Assembly (NCBI GenBank): GCA_945925985.1
Contig: CAMELV010000035.1
Coordinates: forward strand, 1-43,684
Reading direction: 5' to 3'
From: Comamonas sp. lk
Lineage (GTDB): Bacteria; Pseudomonadota; Gammaproteobacteria; Burkholderiales; Burkholderiaceae_C
Length of the DNA: 43,684 nt
Part shown: piece by piece, positions 16,527-25,230 of the stretch
How positions within the stretch are numbered: the stretch's first letter is position 1
How the letters are laid out: each line of letters starts with the position of its first letter
The notes under the pieces: model-generated
What the model saw: only the letters and a program-made list of their open reading frames with translations
Told to the model about the DNA's origin: nothing
Databases searched by the model: none
Made by a program: the position numbers and the translations under genes

Positions 16527-16576
16527 TGACGCCGATGCGGCATGATGGCGTCTTCGCCATTCCCCTGCTGCACCCC

Positions 16577-17020
16577 ATGCGCCACTTGTCCTTGTCATTA
16601 CGGTTCTTCTTGCTGGTGATTTTGGCTTCGGCTGCTTTGCTGGGGTCTGCTGCACGGGCAGCGGTCAGCGTTGAGGACGCCGAGGCGGTGCAGGCCACGG
16701 TGCGCGCCCAGCTGGCGGCTTTTGTGGCGGAGGATGCGGATCTGGCATTTTCCTACGCAGCACCCAATATCCGAAGCTTGTTCCAGACACCGGAGCGCTT
16801 CATGGCCATGGTTCGGCAGGGCTATCCAGTGGTGTACCGGCCTGCCGCTTTGCTGTTTCTGAAGGCCAAGGCGCTAGACGCGGCAGTTATGCAGCCGGTG
16901 CAGCTGCGCGACAGCAGCGGTAAATCTTGGTTGGCGATGTACACACTGCAGCGTCAAGCCGATGCCCGCTGGTTGATCAGTGCCTGCGTCTTGGTGCCAG
17001 ACGGGTCCATTGGGGCCTAA
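16577..17020 (+). CDS. Exported DUF4864-like protein
   Basis: A 147-residue protein with a signal peptide or N-terminal anchor (LSLRFFLLVILASAALLGSAARA) followed by a small alpha+beta domain: AVQATVRAQLAAFVAEDADLAFSYAAP, RFMAMVRQGYPVVYRP and a WLAMYTLQRQADARW sheet region. This pattern matches DUF4864, of unknown function and generally periplasmic. The start is ambiguous: ATG 16577 gives a compact signal peptide, while ATG 16523 overlaps the nanK stop (ATGA) and adds 18 residues. Spacing suggests co-transcription with the nan genes, but there is no functional link I can name. Confidence 0.75.
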   Translation: MRHLSLSLRFFLLVILASAALLGSAARAAVSVEDAEAVQATVRAQLAAFVAEDADLAFSYAAPNIRSLFQTPERFMAMVRQGYPVVYRPAALLFLKAKALDAAVMQPVQLRDSSGKSWLAMYTLQRQADARWLISACVLVPDGSIGA

Positions 17021-17110
17021 CGGGCGCACGCCAAGGCTTGATTACACTCAACCCGGCCCCAGCTAGTCTTGGTCCATACTGGCCAAGTCAACCCCTCGAG
17101 AAAGACCACC

Positions 17111-18394
17111 ATGGTTCCGCACCTGGTTACGGCCCTGACCGGCCCCATCAATGAGCTTGAGCAACGCGTGCTGGATTCGATGCCAGCCTTAGAGCGCTGG
17201 TTCCGGCTGGAGTGGATGGAGCACACGCCGCCTTTTTACAGCGCGGTTGACTTGCGCAACGCTGGTTTCAAGCTGGCGCCGGTCGACACCAACCTGTTTC
17301 CGGGCGGCTGGAACAACCTGACGCCTGAGATGCTGCCGCTGGCGGTGCAGGCGGCCATGGCGGCCATTGAAAAGATATGTCCGGAAGCGCGTAACCTGCT
17401 GGTCATCCCGGACAACCAGTTGCAAAGTACTTTCTACTTGGCCAATGTGGCGCGCTTAAGGCAGATTTTTCATATGGCTGGGCTCAATGTGCGCATCGGC
17501 TCCATTGACCCGACCATCACCAAAACCACCACGATTGAGCTGCCCAATGGCGACACGGTCACGCTCGAGCCGGTGATTCGCGGCAAACGGCGGCTGGGAG
17601 TCAAGGACTTTGACCCCTGCACCATCCTTCTCAACACCGACCTGAGCGCCGGCGTGCCGGGTATTCTGGAGGAGATTCACGAGCAGTACCTGCTGCCGCC
17701 CCTGCACGCGGCTTGGGCGACGCGGCGCAAAAGCACCCATTTCAAGAGCTATGAAGAAGTCGCCAAGCGGCTCGGCAAACTGCTCGGTGCAGACCCTTGG
17801 CTGATCAACCCGCTGTTTGAGCGGGGTGGCGCTGTGGATTTGGGCACGCCGGCCGGGCGTGACAGTCTGGCGGGCCAGGTCGATGCGCTGTTGACGAAGG
17901 TCAGGCGCAAGTACAAAGAGTACGGCATCAAGGAAAAGCCGTTTGTGGTGGTCAAAGCCGACGACGGCAGCCGCGGCATGGGCATCGTGACGGTGCGCGA
18001 TGCACGCAGCGTAGCCGAGCTGGCGCAGACGCTGGCGCACGCTGCGCCCGGCGCCGGTCCGAAGGACATGCTGGTGCAAGAGGGGGTGCTGACCCGCGAG
18101 CGCATCAATGATGCGGTGGCGGAACCCGTGGTGTACATGGTGGACCGCTATGTGGTGGGCGGGTTTTACCGGATCCATGCCGACCGGGGCGAAGACGAAG
18201 ACCTGTGCGCACCGGGCGCCAGCTTTGTGCCGCTGGCCTTTGAGCAAAGTACCCATTTGCCGCAACCCGGCGTTAAACCCGGCGCCAGCGCGCCCAACCG
18301 GTTCTACATGTACGGTGTGGTGGCGCGGGCGGCGATGCTGGCCGCGAGCTATGAGCTCGAAGCCACTGACCCGGAGGCCGAAACCTACGCCTGA
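17111..18394 (+). CDS. gshA: Glutamate-cysteine ligase (Acidithiobacillus/betaproteobacterial type)
   Basis: A 427-residue protein of the GshA type common in beta- and some gammaproteobacteria, unrelated in length to the ~520-residue E. coli enzyme. Recognisable blocks are VDLRNAGFKLAPVDTNLFPGGWNNL (~38-62), NLLVIPDNQLQST, SIDPTITKTT and FVVVKADDGSRGMGIVTV (~278). It joins glutamate and cysteine to gamma-glutamylcysteine, the first step of glutathione synthesis; gshB lies 3.3 kb downstream with kup and benE between. The ATG at 17111 was chosen over 17069 because it gives the usual N-terminus (MVPHLVTALTGPI). The 90-base leader has an imperfect hairpin (CTTGG...CCAAG) without a T-run. Confidence 0.92.
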   Translation: MVPHLVTALTGPINELEQRVLDSMPALERWFRLEWMEHTPPFYSAVDLRNAGFKLAPVDTNLFPGGWNNLTPEMLPLAVQAAMAAIEKICPEARNLLVIPDNQLQSTFYLANVARLRQIFHMAGLNVRIGSIDPTITKTTTIELPNGDTVTLEPVIRGKRRLGVKDFDPCTILLNTDLSAGVPGILEEIHEQYLLPPLHAAWATRRKSTHFKSYEEVAKRLGKLLGADPWLINPLFERGGAVDLGTPAGRDSLAGQVDALLTKVRRKYKEYGIKEKPFVVVKADDGSRGMGIVTVRDARSVAELAQTLAHAAPGAGPKDMLVQEGVLTRERINDAVAEPVVYMVDRYVVGGFYRIHADRGEDEDLCAPGASFVPLAFEQSTHLPQPGVKPGASAPNRFYMYGVVARAAMLAASYELEATDPEAETYA

Positions 18395-18529
18395 GGTTGC
18401 TATTCCCGTCAAAGGGGTCGATCAGTTGCTGCATTGCAACAAACACCCCGCTGAACCCGTGGTCAGTCGCCTGAGGTGCTTGCACTTCCAGGCAAGGGGC
18501 GCACAATGGCGGTCCCCCATGGAATGGAT

Positions 18530-18553
18530 CCCCGGTTAATTAGTGAGCCGGGG
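18530..18553 (+). promoter_or_regulatory. Hairpin at the kup translation start
   Basis: CCCCGG (18530-18535) can pair with CCGGGG (18548-18553) around a 12-base loop TTAATTAGTGAG. The loop contains the upstream GTG (18543) and the 3' arm holds the GGGG that would serve as Shine-Dalgarno for the GTG at 18561. If formed in mRNA it would reduce access to the ribosome-binding site. No T-run follows, so it is not a terminator. Confidence 0.4.
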
Positions 18554-18560
18554 TCAATGT

Positions 18561-20429
18561 GTGTCAGCATCCAAATCGTCTCTCACCGCGCTCACGCTGG
18601 GCGCTATCGGCGTGGTTTACGGCGACATCGGCACCAGTGTGCTGTACGCAGTTAAAGAAGTGTTCGGCTCCGGACACGTGCCCTTCACCCCTGACAACGT
18701 CTACGGCATCCTGTCGATTTTCTTCTGGACGCTGACCGTCATCGTGTCGCTCAAGTACGTTGTGCTGGTGCTGCGTGCCGACAACAATGGCGAGGGCGGC
18801 TTGGTCGCCATGCTGGCGCTGGCCTCACAGTCGGTCAAAGACAAACCCCAGTTGCGACGGGTGTTGCTTGTGGTTGGCATCTTTGGCACCTGCCTGTTTT
18901 ATGGTGATGGTGTTATTACCCCCGCCATCTCGGTGCTGTCGGCGGTGGAAGGTCTGGAGGTGGTGTCACCAGCCTTCAAGCGCTACGTGATTCCCCTGAC
19001 CCTGATCATCCTGTTTGGCCTTTTCGCGGTGCAGAAACGCGGCACTGCAGGCATTGGGAAGTTTTTTGGCCCGATCACCTTGGTCTGGTTTGCCTGCATC
19101 GCCCTGCTGGGCCTGGTCCATATCCAGTCCAATCCGGCCATTTTGTGGGCCATCAGCCCGCATTACGCGCTGGGGTTCATGTGGCAAAACCCGGGCATTA
19201 CCTTCATCATCCTGGGCGCGGTGGTGCTTTGTGTGACGGGCGGCGAGGCGCTGTATGCCGACATGGGTCATTTTGGCAAAAAGCCGATCCGGGTCGCCTG
19301 GTTTGCGGTGGTCATGCCGGCGCTGACGCTGAACTACTTTGGCCAGGGCGCGCTGCTGCTCAAGGACCCGGCGGCGGTCAAGAACCCGTTTTTCCTGATG
19401 GCGCCTGACTGGGCCCTGGTGCCGCTGGTGGTGCTGGCCACCATGGCCACGGTGATTGCCTCGCAGGCCCTCATCTCTGGTGCGTTTTCGGTCACCAAGC
19501 AGGTGATCCAGCTGGGCTACCTGCCGCGTCTTCAAGTGCAGCACACCAGCGTCAAAGAGACCGGCCAGATTTACCTGCCTTTCGTCAACTGGGGCCTGTT
19601 CGTGGCCATTGTGCTGGCGGTGGTGCTGTTCAAGTCGTCCAGCAACTTGGCGGCGGCCTATGGGATTGCGGTCTGCACCGACATGCTGATCACCACGATT
19701 CTGACTTTCTACGTGATTCGCTACCGCTGGAACTACCCGCTGGCCCTGTGCATTGCCGCGACCGGCTTCTTCTTTGTGGTCGACTTCGCCTTTTGGGCTT
19801 CCAACATGTTCAAGTTGCTCGATGGCGGCTGGTTCCCGCTGCTGCTCGGCGGCGCTATCTTCATCCTGATGATGACCTGGCACGACGGCAGACGCCTGCT
19901 CAATGCCAGCCTGCGCAGCGATGCGATCGACCTGCCCAGTTTTCTCGAGGCCGTGTTTGTCAGCCCGCCGGTGCGCGTAGAAGGAACCGCCGTGTTCCTG
20001 ACGGCCGAGCCGGGCACGGTGCCCAATGCCATGCTGCACAACCTCAAGCACAACAAGGTGCTGCACCAGAACAACTTGTTTGTGACAGTGCGCAACCATG
20101 AGGTGCCGTGGATTGGCATGGACAAGCGGATCGAAATCGAGCCGCTGGGCCACGATTGCTGGCGGGTGGTGGTGCACTATGGCTTCAAGAACGATCCCGA
20201 CCTGCCCAAGGCGCTGCAGCAGCTTAAGGGCCGGGGCTGCGAGCTCGACGATATGACCACCAGCTATTTCCTCTCGCGCGACACCGTGATCCCCACCATT
20301 GGGGGCGGTATGGCGCAGTGGCGCGAAAAGCTGTTTGCCCAGATGCACCGTAACGCCAGCGGCGCCGCGGACTTCCTGAAGCTGCCGAACAACTCGGTGG
20401 TAGAGCTCGGCTCCAAGATTGAAATCTAG
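18561..20429 (+). CDS. kup: KUP-family potassium uptake protein
   Basis: About 622 residues. The N-terminal ~430 residues hold about 12 hydrophobic segments, beginning with [28 protein letters not shown], the Kup signature; [22 protein letters not shown] and [14 protein letters not shown] are further family blocks. The C-terminal ~190 residues form the soluble domain ([23 protein letters not shown], ending with KIEI). Kup imports K+ with protons across the inner membrane. I preferred the GTG at 18561 (GGGG seven bases upstream, VSASKSS matching the usual N-terminus) over the GTG at 18543, which has no ribosome-binding site. Nine bases separate the stop from benE. Confidence 0.93.
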   Translation: MSASKSSLTALTLGAIGVVYGDIGTSVLYAVKEVFGSGHVPFTPDNVYGILSIFFWTLTVIVSLKYVVLVLRADNNGEGGLVAMLALASQSVKDKPQLRRVLLVVGIFGTCLFYGDGVITPAISVLSAVEGLEVVSPAFKRYVIPLTLIILFGLFAVQKRGTAGIGKFFGPITLVWFACIALLGLVHIQSNPAILWAISPHYALGFMWQNPGITFIILGAVVLCVTGGEALYADMGHFGKKPIRVAWFAVVMPALTLNYFGQGALLLKDPAAVKNPFFLMAPDWALVPLVVLATMATVIASQALISGAFSVTKQVIQLGYLPRLQVQHTSVKETGQIYLPFVNWGLFVAIVLAVVLFKSSSNLAAAYGIAVCTDMLITTILTFYVIRYRWNYPLALCIAATGFFFVVDFAFWASNMFKLLDGGWFPLLLGGAIFILMMTWHDGRRLLNASLRSDAIDLPSFLEAVFVSPPVRVEGTAVFLTAEPGTVPNAMLHNLKHNKVLHQNNLFVTVRNHEVPWIGMDKRIEIEPLGHDCWRVVVHYGFKNDPDLPKALQQLKGRGCELDDMTTSYFLSRDTVIPTIGGGMAQWREKLFAQMHRNASGAADFLKLPNNSVVELGSKIEI

Positions 20430-20438
20430 GCGCGCCTG

Positions 20439-21647
20439 ATGCGGTTTTTCCGGGACCTGAGTCTGTCCACTGCCAGTGCTGGTTTTGTCGCGGTGTTAGT
20501 GGGGTTTACCAGTTCGGTGGCGATCGTGTTTCAGGCGGCACAGGCGTTTGATGCCACGCCGGCGCAGATCAGCTCCTGGATGTGGGCACTGGGCCTGGGC
20601 ATGGGTTTGTGCAGTCTGGTCCCCTCGCTGTGGCTGCGCAAGCCGGTGATGGTGGCCTGGAGCACGCCGGGCGCCGCCGTGCTCGCCACTGCCGGTCTGT
20701 CGGGCGGCTATTCCATGGCGGATGCGGTGGGCGCCTTCATGGTTTGCGCCGCGCTCATCACCCTGTTTGGGGTGACCGGTTGGTTTGAGCGCATCTTGAA
20801 CCACCTGCCGCTGGCGATTGCTTCGGGCCTGCTCGCTGGTGTGCTGACCCGGTTTGGCCTGCAGGGCTTTTTGGCGGCGCAAACAGCCCTGCCGCTGGTG
20901 CTGGTGATGCTGGGCTCTTATGTGATCGGCAAACGGGTGCTACCACGCTACGCGGTGCCCCTGACCTTGCTTGTTGCTATAGTATTCGTAGCTAAAACCC
21001 AAGGTTTCACGGGGGCTGTGGTCGATTTTTCCTTGACAGTGCCGGTGTTCGTGGCGCCCGTGTTTACGCTCGGGGCGGCCGTTAGCCTGGCCCTGCCCTT
21101 GTTTCTGGTGACCATGGCCTCGCAAAACCTGCCCGGTGTGGCGGCCATACAAGCGGCCGGCTATGGCCAGGGACCGGGCGCGGCACCGGGCAGTGGTATT
21201 CCGATCTCCAAAGTCCTCACCCTAACCGGCTTGGCCACCTTGTTGCTGGCGCCGTTTGGGGGGTTTGCCTTGAATCTCAGTGCCATTACCGCTGCCATTT
21301 GCATGGGCCGGGAGGCCCACCCCGACCCGCAACGGCGCTACACCGCCGCCGTGGTCTGTGGCGCTATTTACGTGTTGATTGGGTTATTTGGTGCCACGGT
21401 CGTCGCTGTACTCACTGCCTTCCCCAAAGAACTGATTGCGGCTATTGCCGGGCTGGCGCTCCTGGGTACGATTGGCAGTGCACTGCATGTGGCGCTTCGC
21501 GAGGAAGCGCACCGCGAGGCCGCGTTGGTCACCTTTTTGGTCACCCTTAGCGGGGTCGTGATTGCCGGCGTTGGCGCTGCCTTTTGGGGTGTGCTGGCCG
21601 GCGTGCTCACGCTTTTTGTGCAACAGTACGGGCGCAACCGCCCCTGA
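20439..21647 (+). CDS. benE: BenE-family benzoate/proton symporter
   Basis: A 402-residue membrane protein with about 12 hydrophobic segments. TASAGFVAVLVGFTSSVAIVFQAAQA, KPVMVAWSTPGAAVLAT, ASGLLAGVLTRFG, VTMASQNLPGVAAIQAAGY and FGGFALNLSAITAAICMG are BenE blocks. The family is annotated as benzoate/H+ symporters; no benzoate-degradation gene is nearby, so the substrate is open. Residues 179-200 (AIVFVAKTQGFTGAVVDFSL region) are encoded by a divergent copy of a Comamonadaceae dispersed repeat, read in frame between two membrane segments. It sits between kup and gshB with gaps of nine and six bases. Confidence 0.88.
   Translation: MRFFRDLSLSTASAGFVAVLVGFTSSVAIVFQAAQAFDATPAQISSWMWALGLGMGLCSLVPSLWLRKPVMVAWSTPGAAVLATAGLSGGYSMADAVGAFMVCAALITLFGVTGWFERILNHLPLAIASGLLAGVLTRFGLQGFLAAQTALPLVLVMLGSYVIGKRVLPRYAVPLTLLVAIVFVAKTQGFTGAVVDFSLTVPVFVAPVFTLGAAVSLALPLFLVTMASQNLPGVAAIQAAGYGQGPGAAPGSGIPISKVLTLTGLATLLLAPFGGFALNLSAITAAICMGREAHPDPQRRYTAAVVCGAIYVLIGLFGATVVAVLTAFPKELIAAIAGLALLGTIGSALHVALREEAHREAALVTFLVTLSGVVIAGVGAAFWGVLAGVLTLFVQQYGRNRP
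20975..21036 (-). repeat. Divergent copy of a dispersed repeat, embedded in benE
   Basis: The plus strand starts with TGCTAT, then 8 bases, TAGCT, 15 bases, ACGGGG and a T-rich end. The reverse complements of the copies at 33109-33174 and 38852-38917 show the same order and spacing; against the second, the segment after TAGCT matches at 9 of 15 bases (AAAACCC against ACAACCC). It is open in the benE frame and codes for about residues 179-200. Confidence 0.65.
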
Positions 21648-21653
21648 ACCTCA

Positions 21654-22613
21654 ATGAAACTCCTTTTTGTTGCTGACCCTCTGGATTCATTCGCGATCTA
21701 CAAGGACACCACTTTTGCCATGATGCGCGAGGCCCAGCGTTGTGGCCATGCCGTCAGCGTGTGCGAGGTGCGTGACCTGATGTGGCAACGTGGCGGCCCG
21801 GTTACGGCCTATGTGCGCGACATCACCCTCACCGGTGACCCAGTGCATTGGTACCGCGCCGCGCAGCAGGCCCCCGACGAGCGACCGCAGGCGCTCAAGG
21901 CGTTTGATGCCGTGGTCATGCGCAAGGACCCGCCGTTTGACAGCGAGTACTTCTATGCCACCCACCTGCTGGAGCAGGCAGAGCGCGAGGGCGCACGGGT
22001 CTTCAACAAACCGCGGGCCCTGCGCGACCACCCCGAGAAACTGTCGATCCTGGAGTTTCCGCAGTTCATTGGACCCACCCTGGTGACGCGTGACCCCGCT
22101 GATATTCGCCGCTTTCATGCCGAGCACCGTGACATCATCCTCAAGCCGCTTGACGGCATGGGCGGTGCTGGCATTTTTCGCGTCAAAGACGATGGCCTGA
22201 ACCTGGGCAGCATCACCGAAACCCTGAACCGCGATGGCCAACAGACGGTGATGGTGCAAAAATTCCTGCCTGACATCGCCCTAGGTGACAAGCGGGTGCT
22301 GGTGATCGGCGGTCTGGCGGTGCCGTTTTGCCTGGCGCGCATACCGCAGGGCAGCGAGGTGCGTGGCAATCTGGCGGTGGGTGGTAAGGGGGTAGCGCAA
22401 GCCCTGAGCGCGCGCGACCGTTTCATTGCCGAGTCGCTCGGCCCGGTGCTGTACGGGCGCGGTCTGCTGCTGGTGGGCCTGGATATCATTGGGGACAGCC
22501 TGACCGAGATCAACGTCACCAGCCCGACCTGCTTTCAGGAGATCTTTGACCAGACCGGCTGTGATGTCGCCGCCCTGTTCATTCAGGCACTGACAGCGGC
22601 CCTGGCCCGCTGA
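21654..22613 (+). CDS. gshB: Glutathione synthetase
   Basis: A 319-residue ATP-grasp ligase. The N-terminus KLLFVADPLDSFAIYKDTTF, MRKDPPFDSEYFYAT (~83), NKPRALRDHPEKL, the ATP-grasp segment IILKPLDGMGGAGIFRV (~160) and the tail LLLVGLDIIGDSLTEINVTSPT are standard for GshB (E. coli 316 residues). It adds glycine to gamma-glutamylcysteine. It follows benE by six bases and is in the same direction as gshA, so gshA, kup, benE and gshB may be expressed together. Confidence 0.96.
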   Translation: MKLLFVADPLDSFAIYKDTTFAMMREAQRCGHAVSVCEVRDLMWQRGGPVTAYVRDITLTGDPVHWYRAAQQAPDERPQALKAFDAVVMRKDPPFDSEYFYATHLLEQAEREGARVFNKPRALRDHPEKLSILEFPQFIGPTLVTRDPADIRRFHAEHRDIILKPLDGMGGAGIFRVKDDGLNLGSITETLNRDGQQTVMVQKFLPDIALGDKRVLVIGGLAVPFCLARIPQGSEVRGNLAVGGKGVAQALSARDRFIAESLGPVLYGRGLLLVGLDIIGDSLTEINVTSPTCFQEIFDQTGCDVAALFIQALTAALAR

Positions 22614-22617
22614 GGCA

Positions 22618-23403
22618 TCAGGCCAGCGCGTTGCTGCCCTCAACAAATACTTGCAGTTCTCCCGGCGCCATCGCCACCCAGTCTTCATTGGTGGTCAGCG
22701 GCTCGGTCACCACAATAGCCAATCGGTCCTGGGGTCCATTAAGTTCGGACAGGTCGACGCTGACGTCGTCGTCCTTCAGGTGCACCTCGGTGAAAGGATG
22801 CTGGCGCAGCACATAGTGGAGCTTGGTGCTGGCATGGGCCCACAGCGCCTGGCCGTTGCTGAGCAAAAAATTGAAGCTGCCGTGCCGCGAGATCTGCGGC
22901 ACCAGCTCAGACAGCGTCAAGGTCAGCTCATTAACACTGGGTACGCCGGCGTGGGACTTGGCCAACTCTTGCAAGAGCCAGCAGAACGCCAACTCGCTGT
23001 CGGTGCTGCCCACCGGGTGGAAATTGCCGTGCAGTGCCGGCGCATAGTCTTTGAGGTCACCGTTGTGAGCAAATACCCAGTAGCGGCCCCACAGCTCGCG
23101 CACAAAGGGGTGGCAGTTTTCCAGATTGACGGCACCCACCGTGGCCTTGCGCACATGGGCCACCACGTTGTGGCTTTTGATCGGGTAGCTGCGCAGCATG
23201 TGCGCAATCGGCGAGGTGGCCGCTCCCTCCTTGTCGACAAAGTAGCGTACACCCCGGCCCGGGTTGCTGCCATCGCTCTCAAAGAACGCGATCCCCCAGC
23301 CATCGGCATGGTGGTCTGTGCAGCCGCCGCGCTGCGAGAAACCGGTGAAGCTCAGGGTCAGGCTGGCGGGCAGTCGACTGTTCATCCCAAGCAGTTGACA
23401 CAT
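22618..23403 (-). CDS. Class II glutamine amidotransferase (YafJ-like)
   Basis: A 261-residue Ntn-hydrolase with the nucleophile Cys2 directly after the initiator Met (MCQLLGMNSRLPAS). Further blocks are RGGCTDHHADGWGIAFFE (~27), VVAHVRKATVGAVNLENCHPF and WVFAHNGDLKDYAP. The fold hydrolyses glutamine or a gamma-glutamyl amide; members such as YafJ have no partner synthase domain and no firmly known role. It converges on gshB with a four-base gap. Proximity to glutathione genes may be meaningful, since some relatives act on gamma-glutamyl compounds, but that is speculation. Confidence 0.88.
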   Translation of the reverse strand: MCQLLGMNSRLPASLTLSFTGFSQRGGCTDHHADGWGIAFFESDGSNPGRGVRYFVDKEGAATSPIAHMLRSYPIKSHNVVAHVRKATVGAVNLENCHPFVRELWGRYWVFAHNGDLKDYAPALHGNFHPVGSTDSELAFCWLLQELAKSHAGVPSVNELTLTLSELVPQISRHGSFNFLLSNGQALWAHASTKLHYVLRQHPFTEVHLKDDDVSVDLSELNGPQDRLAIVVTEPLTTNEDWVAMAPGELQVFVEGSNALA

Positions 23404-23460
23404 GGCTGGAGTTTAAGGCGCTGGTGTCGTGCTGGTCCGTAGGCTATTCGCGGCTGGGTC

Positions 23461-23652
23461 TCAACTTCGGGGTTGGGTCCAGAGCTGGCCGCCAGTCGCC
23501 CAGTTTTCCCGCTTCACGTCAGTGATCAAGATATCCACCGAGTCGGGCGATCCACCCAGAACCTCTACCGTGATGCGGGTGATCTCCTGCACCAGTCGGC
23601 GTTTTTGCTCGATGGTGCGGCCTTCAATCATTTCAATGTGGTAGGTTGGCAT
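23461..23652 (-). CDS. 4-oxalocrotonate tautomerase family protein
   Basis: A 63-residue protein beginning MPTYHIEMIEGRTIEQKR, so Pro becomes residue 1 after Met removal, the catalytic base of the tautomerase superfamily. The length and the VKRENWATGG segment match the small hexameric 4-OT group. These enzymes catalyse keto-enol tautomerisation; no meta-cleavage pathway is nearby, so the substrate is unknown. It lies 57 bases upstream of the glutamine amidotransferase gene on the same strand and is divergent from the FimV-like gene (52-base gap). Confidence 0.88.
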   Translation of the reverse strand: MPTYHIEMIEGRTIEQKRRLVQEITRITVEVLGGSPDSVDILITDVKRENWATGGQLWTQPRS

Positions 23653-23704
23653 AATGGTTTACAGGACAGGGTTGATGAAAAGCGTGCTAACACTTGGATG
23701 TTAA

Positions 23705-25072
23705 ATGACACAGAAGGTTACCTTCGACGGCAAAGCCACATTATTTTGGCTGCTGCTGTGCGCGGGCGTGTTCGACGCGCAGGCCTTGGTATTGGGTCGT
23801 TTGCAGGGCACAGCATTGATTGGCAGGCCGCTCGACGTCTCGGTACAAATCCAGACCGACCTGGGTGAAGACAGCGCCGCTTTGTGCCTGGATGTCGAGG
23901 TCTTTCACGCCGATGCCCGCCAGGACCAGCGCCTGGTTCGGGTGACGCTGGAGGCGGTACCGGCCGGTCAGATCGCCAACGCCCGCATCGTCTCCTCAGC
24001 ACCCGTCGATGAGCCCATGGTGTCCGTTTTGCTACGCGCCGGCTGCGCCCAGAAAAGCACGCGCCGCTACGAGCTGCTGGCCAACCCACCTGCTGCCTTG
24101 CCGGTCCCCGTGGTCGCGTTGTTGCCGCCGTTGACCCTGTCAGAGCCTGTGGCGCCTGCCTCCTCCGCCGCACCCTCTGTCGTCACGGCAACGACGTCGG
24201 CCACGGCGACCCCGGTGTCCAACTCGCCAGCGGCTGCCTTGAATGGCCAGCCGCTGGCACCCACCATCCCAGCCGCACCGGCCGCCCTGCCGCCGGTGCC
24301 CGTGGCCAAATCAGTCAGTGTTCCTATTCCGCCAATACCTGTCGCCGCACCAGTTAATCCGCCGGTTACTCCGAAAGTTAATGTGCCGGTCGCCGGTGTG
24401 CCTGTACGCGCTGCGCCACCGGCCGGCTCTCGGCTGACTTTGAGCCCCGCTGTTCCGCGTGCGGAGCGTGTTGACACACCGGTTGCAGCAGACGCAGAAG
24501 CCCCGGCAGCGCAAAAAATCCAGGCACTGGAGCGCGACATGAAAGCGGCGCTGGCCCGCTCGGTACGTCTAGAGGCAAGCCTGTCTGACATGAAGTCGCG
24601 ACTGCAGCAAGCCGAGTCTGACCGCTGGCCGTCAGCGCTGTTGTATGCCCTGGTGGTGTTGGTGCTGAGCTGTTTGCTCGCTGTTGGCTGGCTATGGAGC
24701 CGCTTGCGGCGCTTGCAGACTGAACGTGACGACGGTTGGCGCTTTTCGGTCATGAACCAGGCCGAGCCGGCTGCCAAGCTAGATCGGTCCATGACCCCAA
24801 CGATGACCCCAACCATGGCGGTCGCGACGGCTGCGACAGATGCGGCGGCAAGCCAGCCATCGCCGGCACCGGCGCCTGCGTCGGCATCTGTCTCGGTTCA
24901 GTCTGTCGACGTTCAGCCCGAGCCGGTTCGGCACGGGACCGAGCCGATGCAGCACCATCCTGCCCCCTTGGCCGCGCCTGCACCAGCCGCCGCCGAGCCG
25001 TCGCTGAACCTCGACAACCTGATTGACTTTGACCCGAGTCAAGGCAAGCAGCCTCCCCCGGCCTCGTCCTAG
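23705..25072 (+). CDS. FimV-like membrane protein with long Pro/Ala linker
   Basis: A 455-residue protein. Its N-terminus has a hydrophobic stretch (LFWLLLCAGVFDAQA) and a ~110-residue beta-rich domain starting LVLGRLQGTALIGRPLDVSV, which resembles the N-terminal region of FimV/HubP proteins. A Pro/Ala/Val-rich linker (~135-270), a predicted coiled coil (QKIQALERDMKAALARSVRL, ~275-310), a single membrane span (LLYALVVLVLSCLLAVGWLW, ~316-335) and another low-complexity tail follow. FimV/HubP proteins organise the cell pole and type IV pili, with a LysM domain that I do not see here. It is therefore FimV-like in layout, not a confirmed orthologue. No functional neighbour is apparent. Confidence 0.6.
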   Translation: MTQKVTFDGKATLFWLLLCAGVFDAQALVLGRLQGTALIGRPLDVSVQIQTDLGEDSAALCLDVEVFHADARQDQRLVRVTLEAVPAGQIANARIVSSAPVDEPMVSVLLRAGCAQKSTRRYELLANPPAALPVPVVALLPPLTLSEPVAPASSAAPSVVTATTSATATPVSNSPAAALNGQPLAPTIPAAPAALPPVPVAKSVSVPIPPIPVAAPVNPPVTPKVNVPVAGVPVRAAPPAGSRLTLSPAVPRAERVDTPVAADAEAPAAQKIQALERDMKAALARSVRLEASLSDMKSRLQQAESDRWPSALLYALVVLVLSCLLAVGWLWSRLRRLQTERDDGWRFSVMNQAEPAAKLDRSMTPTMTPTMAVATAATDAAASQPSPAPAPASASVSVQSVDVQPEPVRHGTEPMQHHPAPLAAPAPAAAEPSLNLDNLIDFDPSQGKQPPPASS

Positions 25073-25230
25073 GTCGGCGGGCCGGAGACCGGTCAGCTCG
25101 GTCCGGCGGCCAGTTATCGGTTGACGCGGGTAGGCCTCATGGGGGGGCAGTGCGTGGTACTGCTCTGGCACTATCAATTCATGACAACTGGTATGACGCG
25201 CAGGTAGGTCCTTTGTTTACCATGGTTGCC

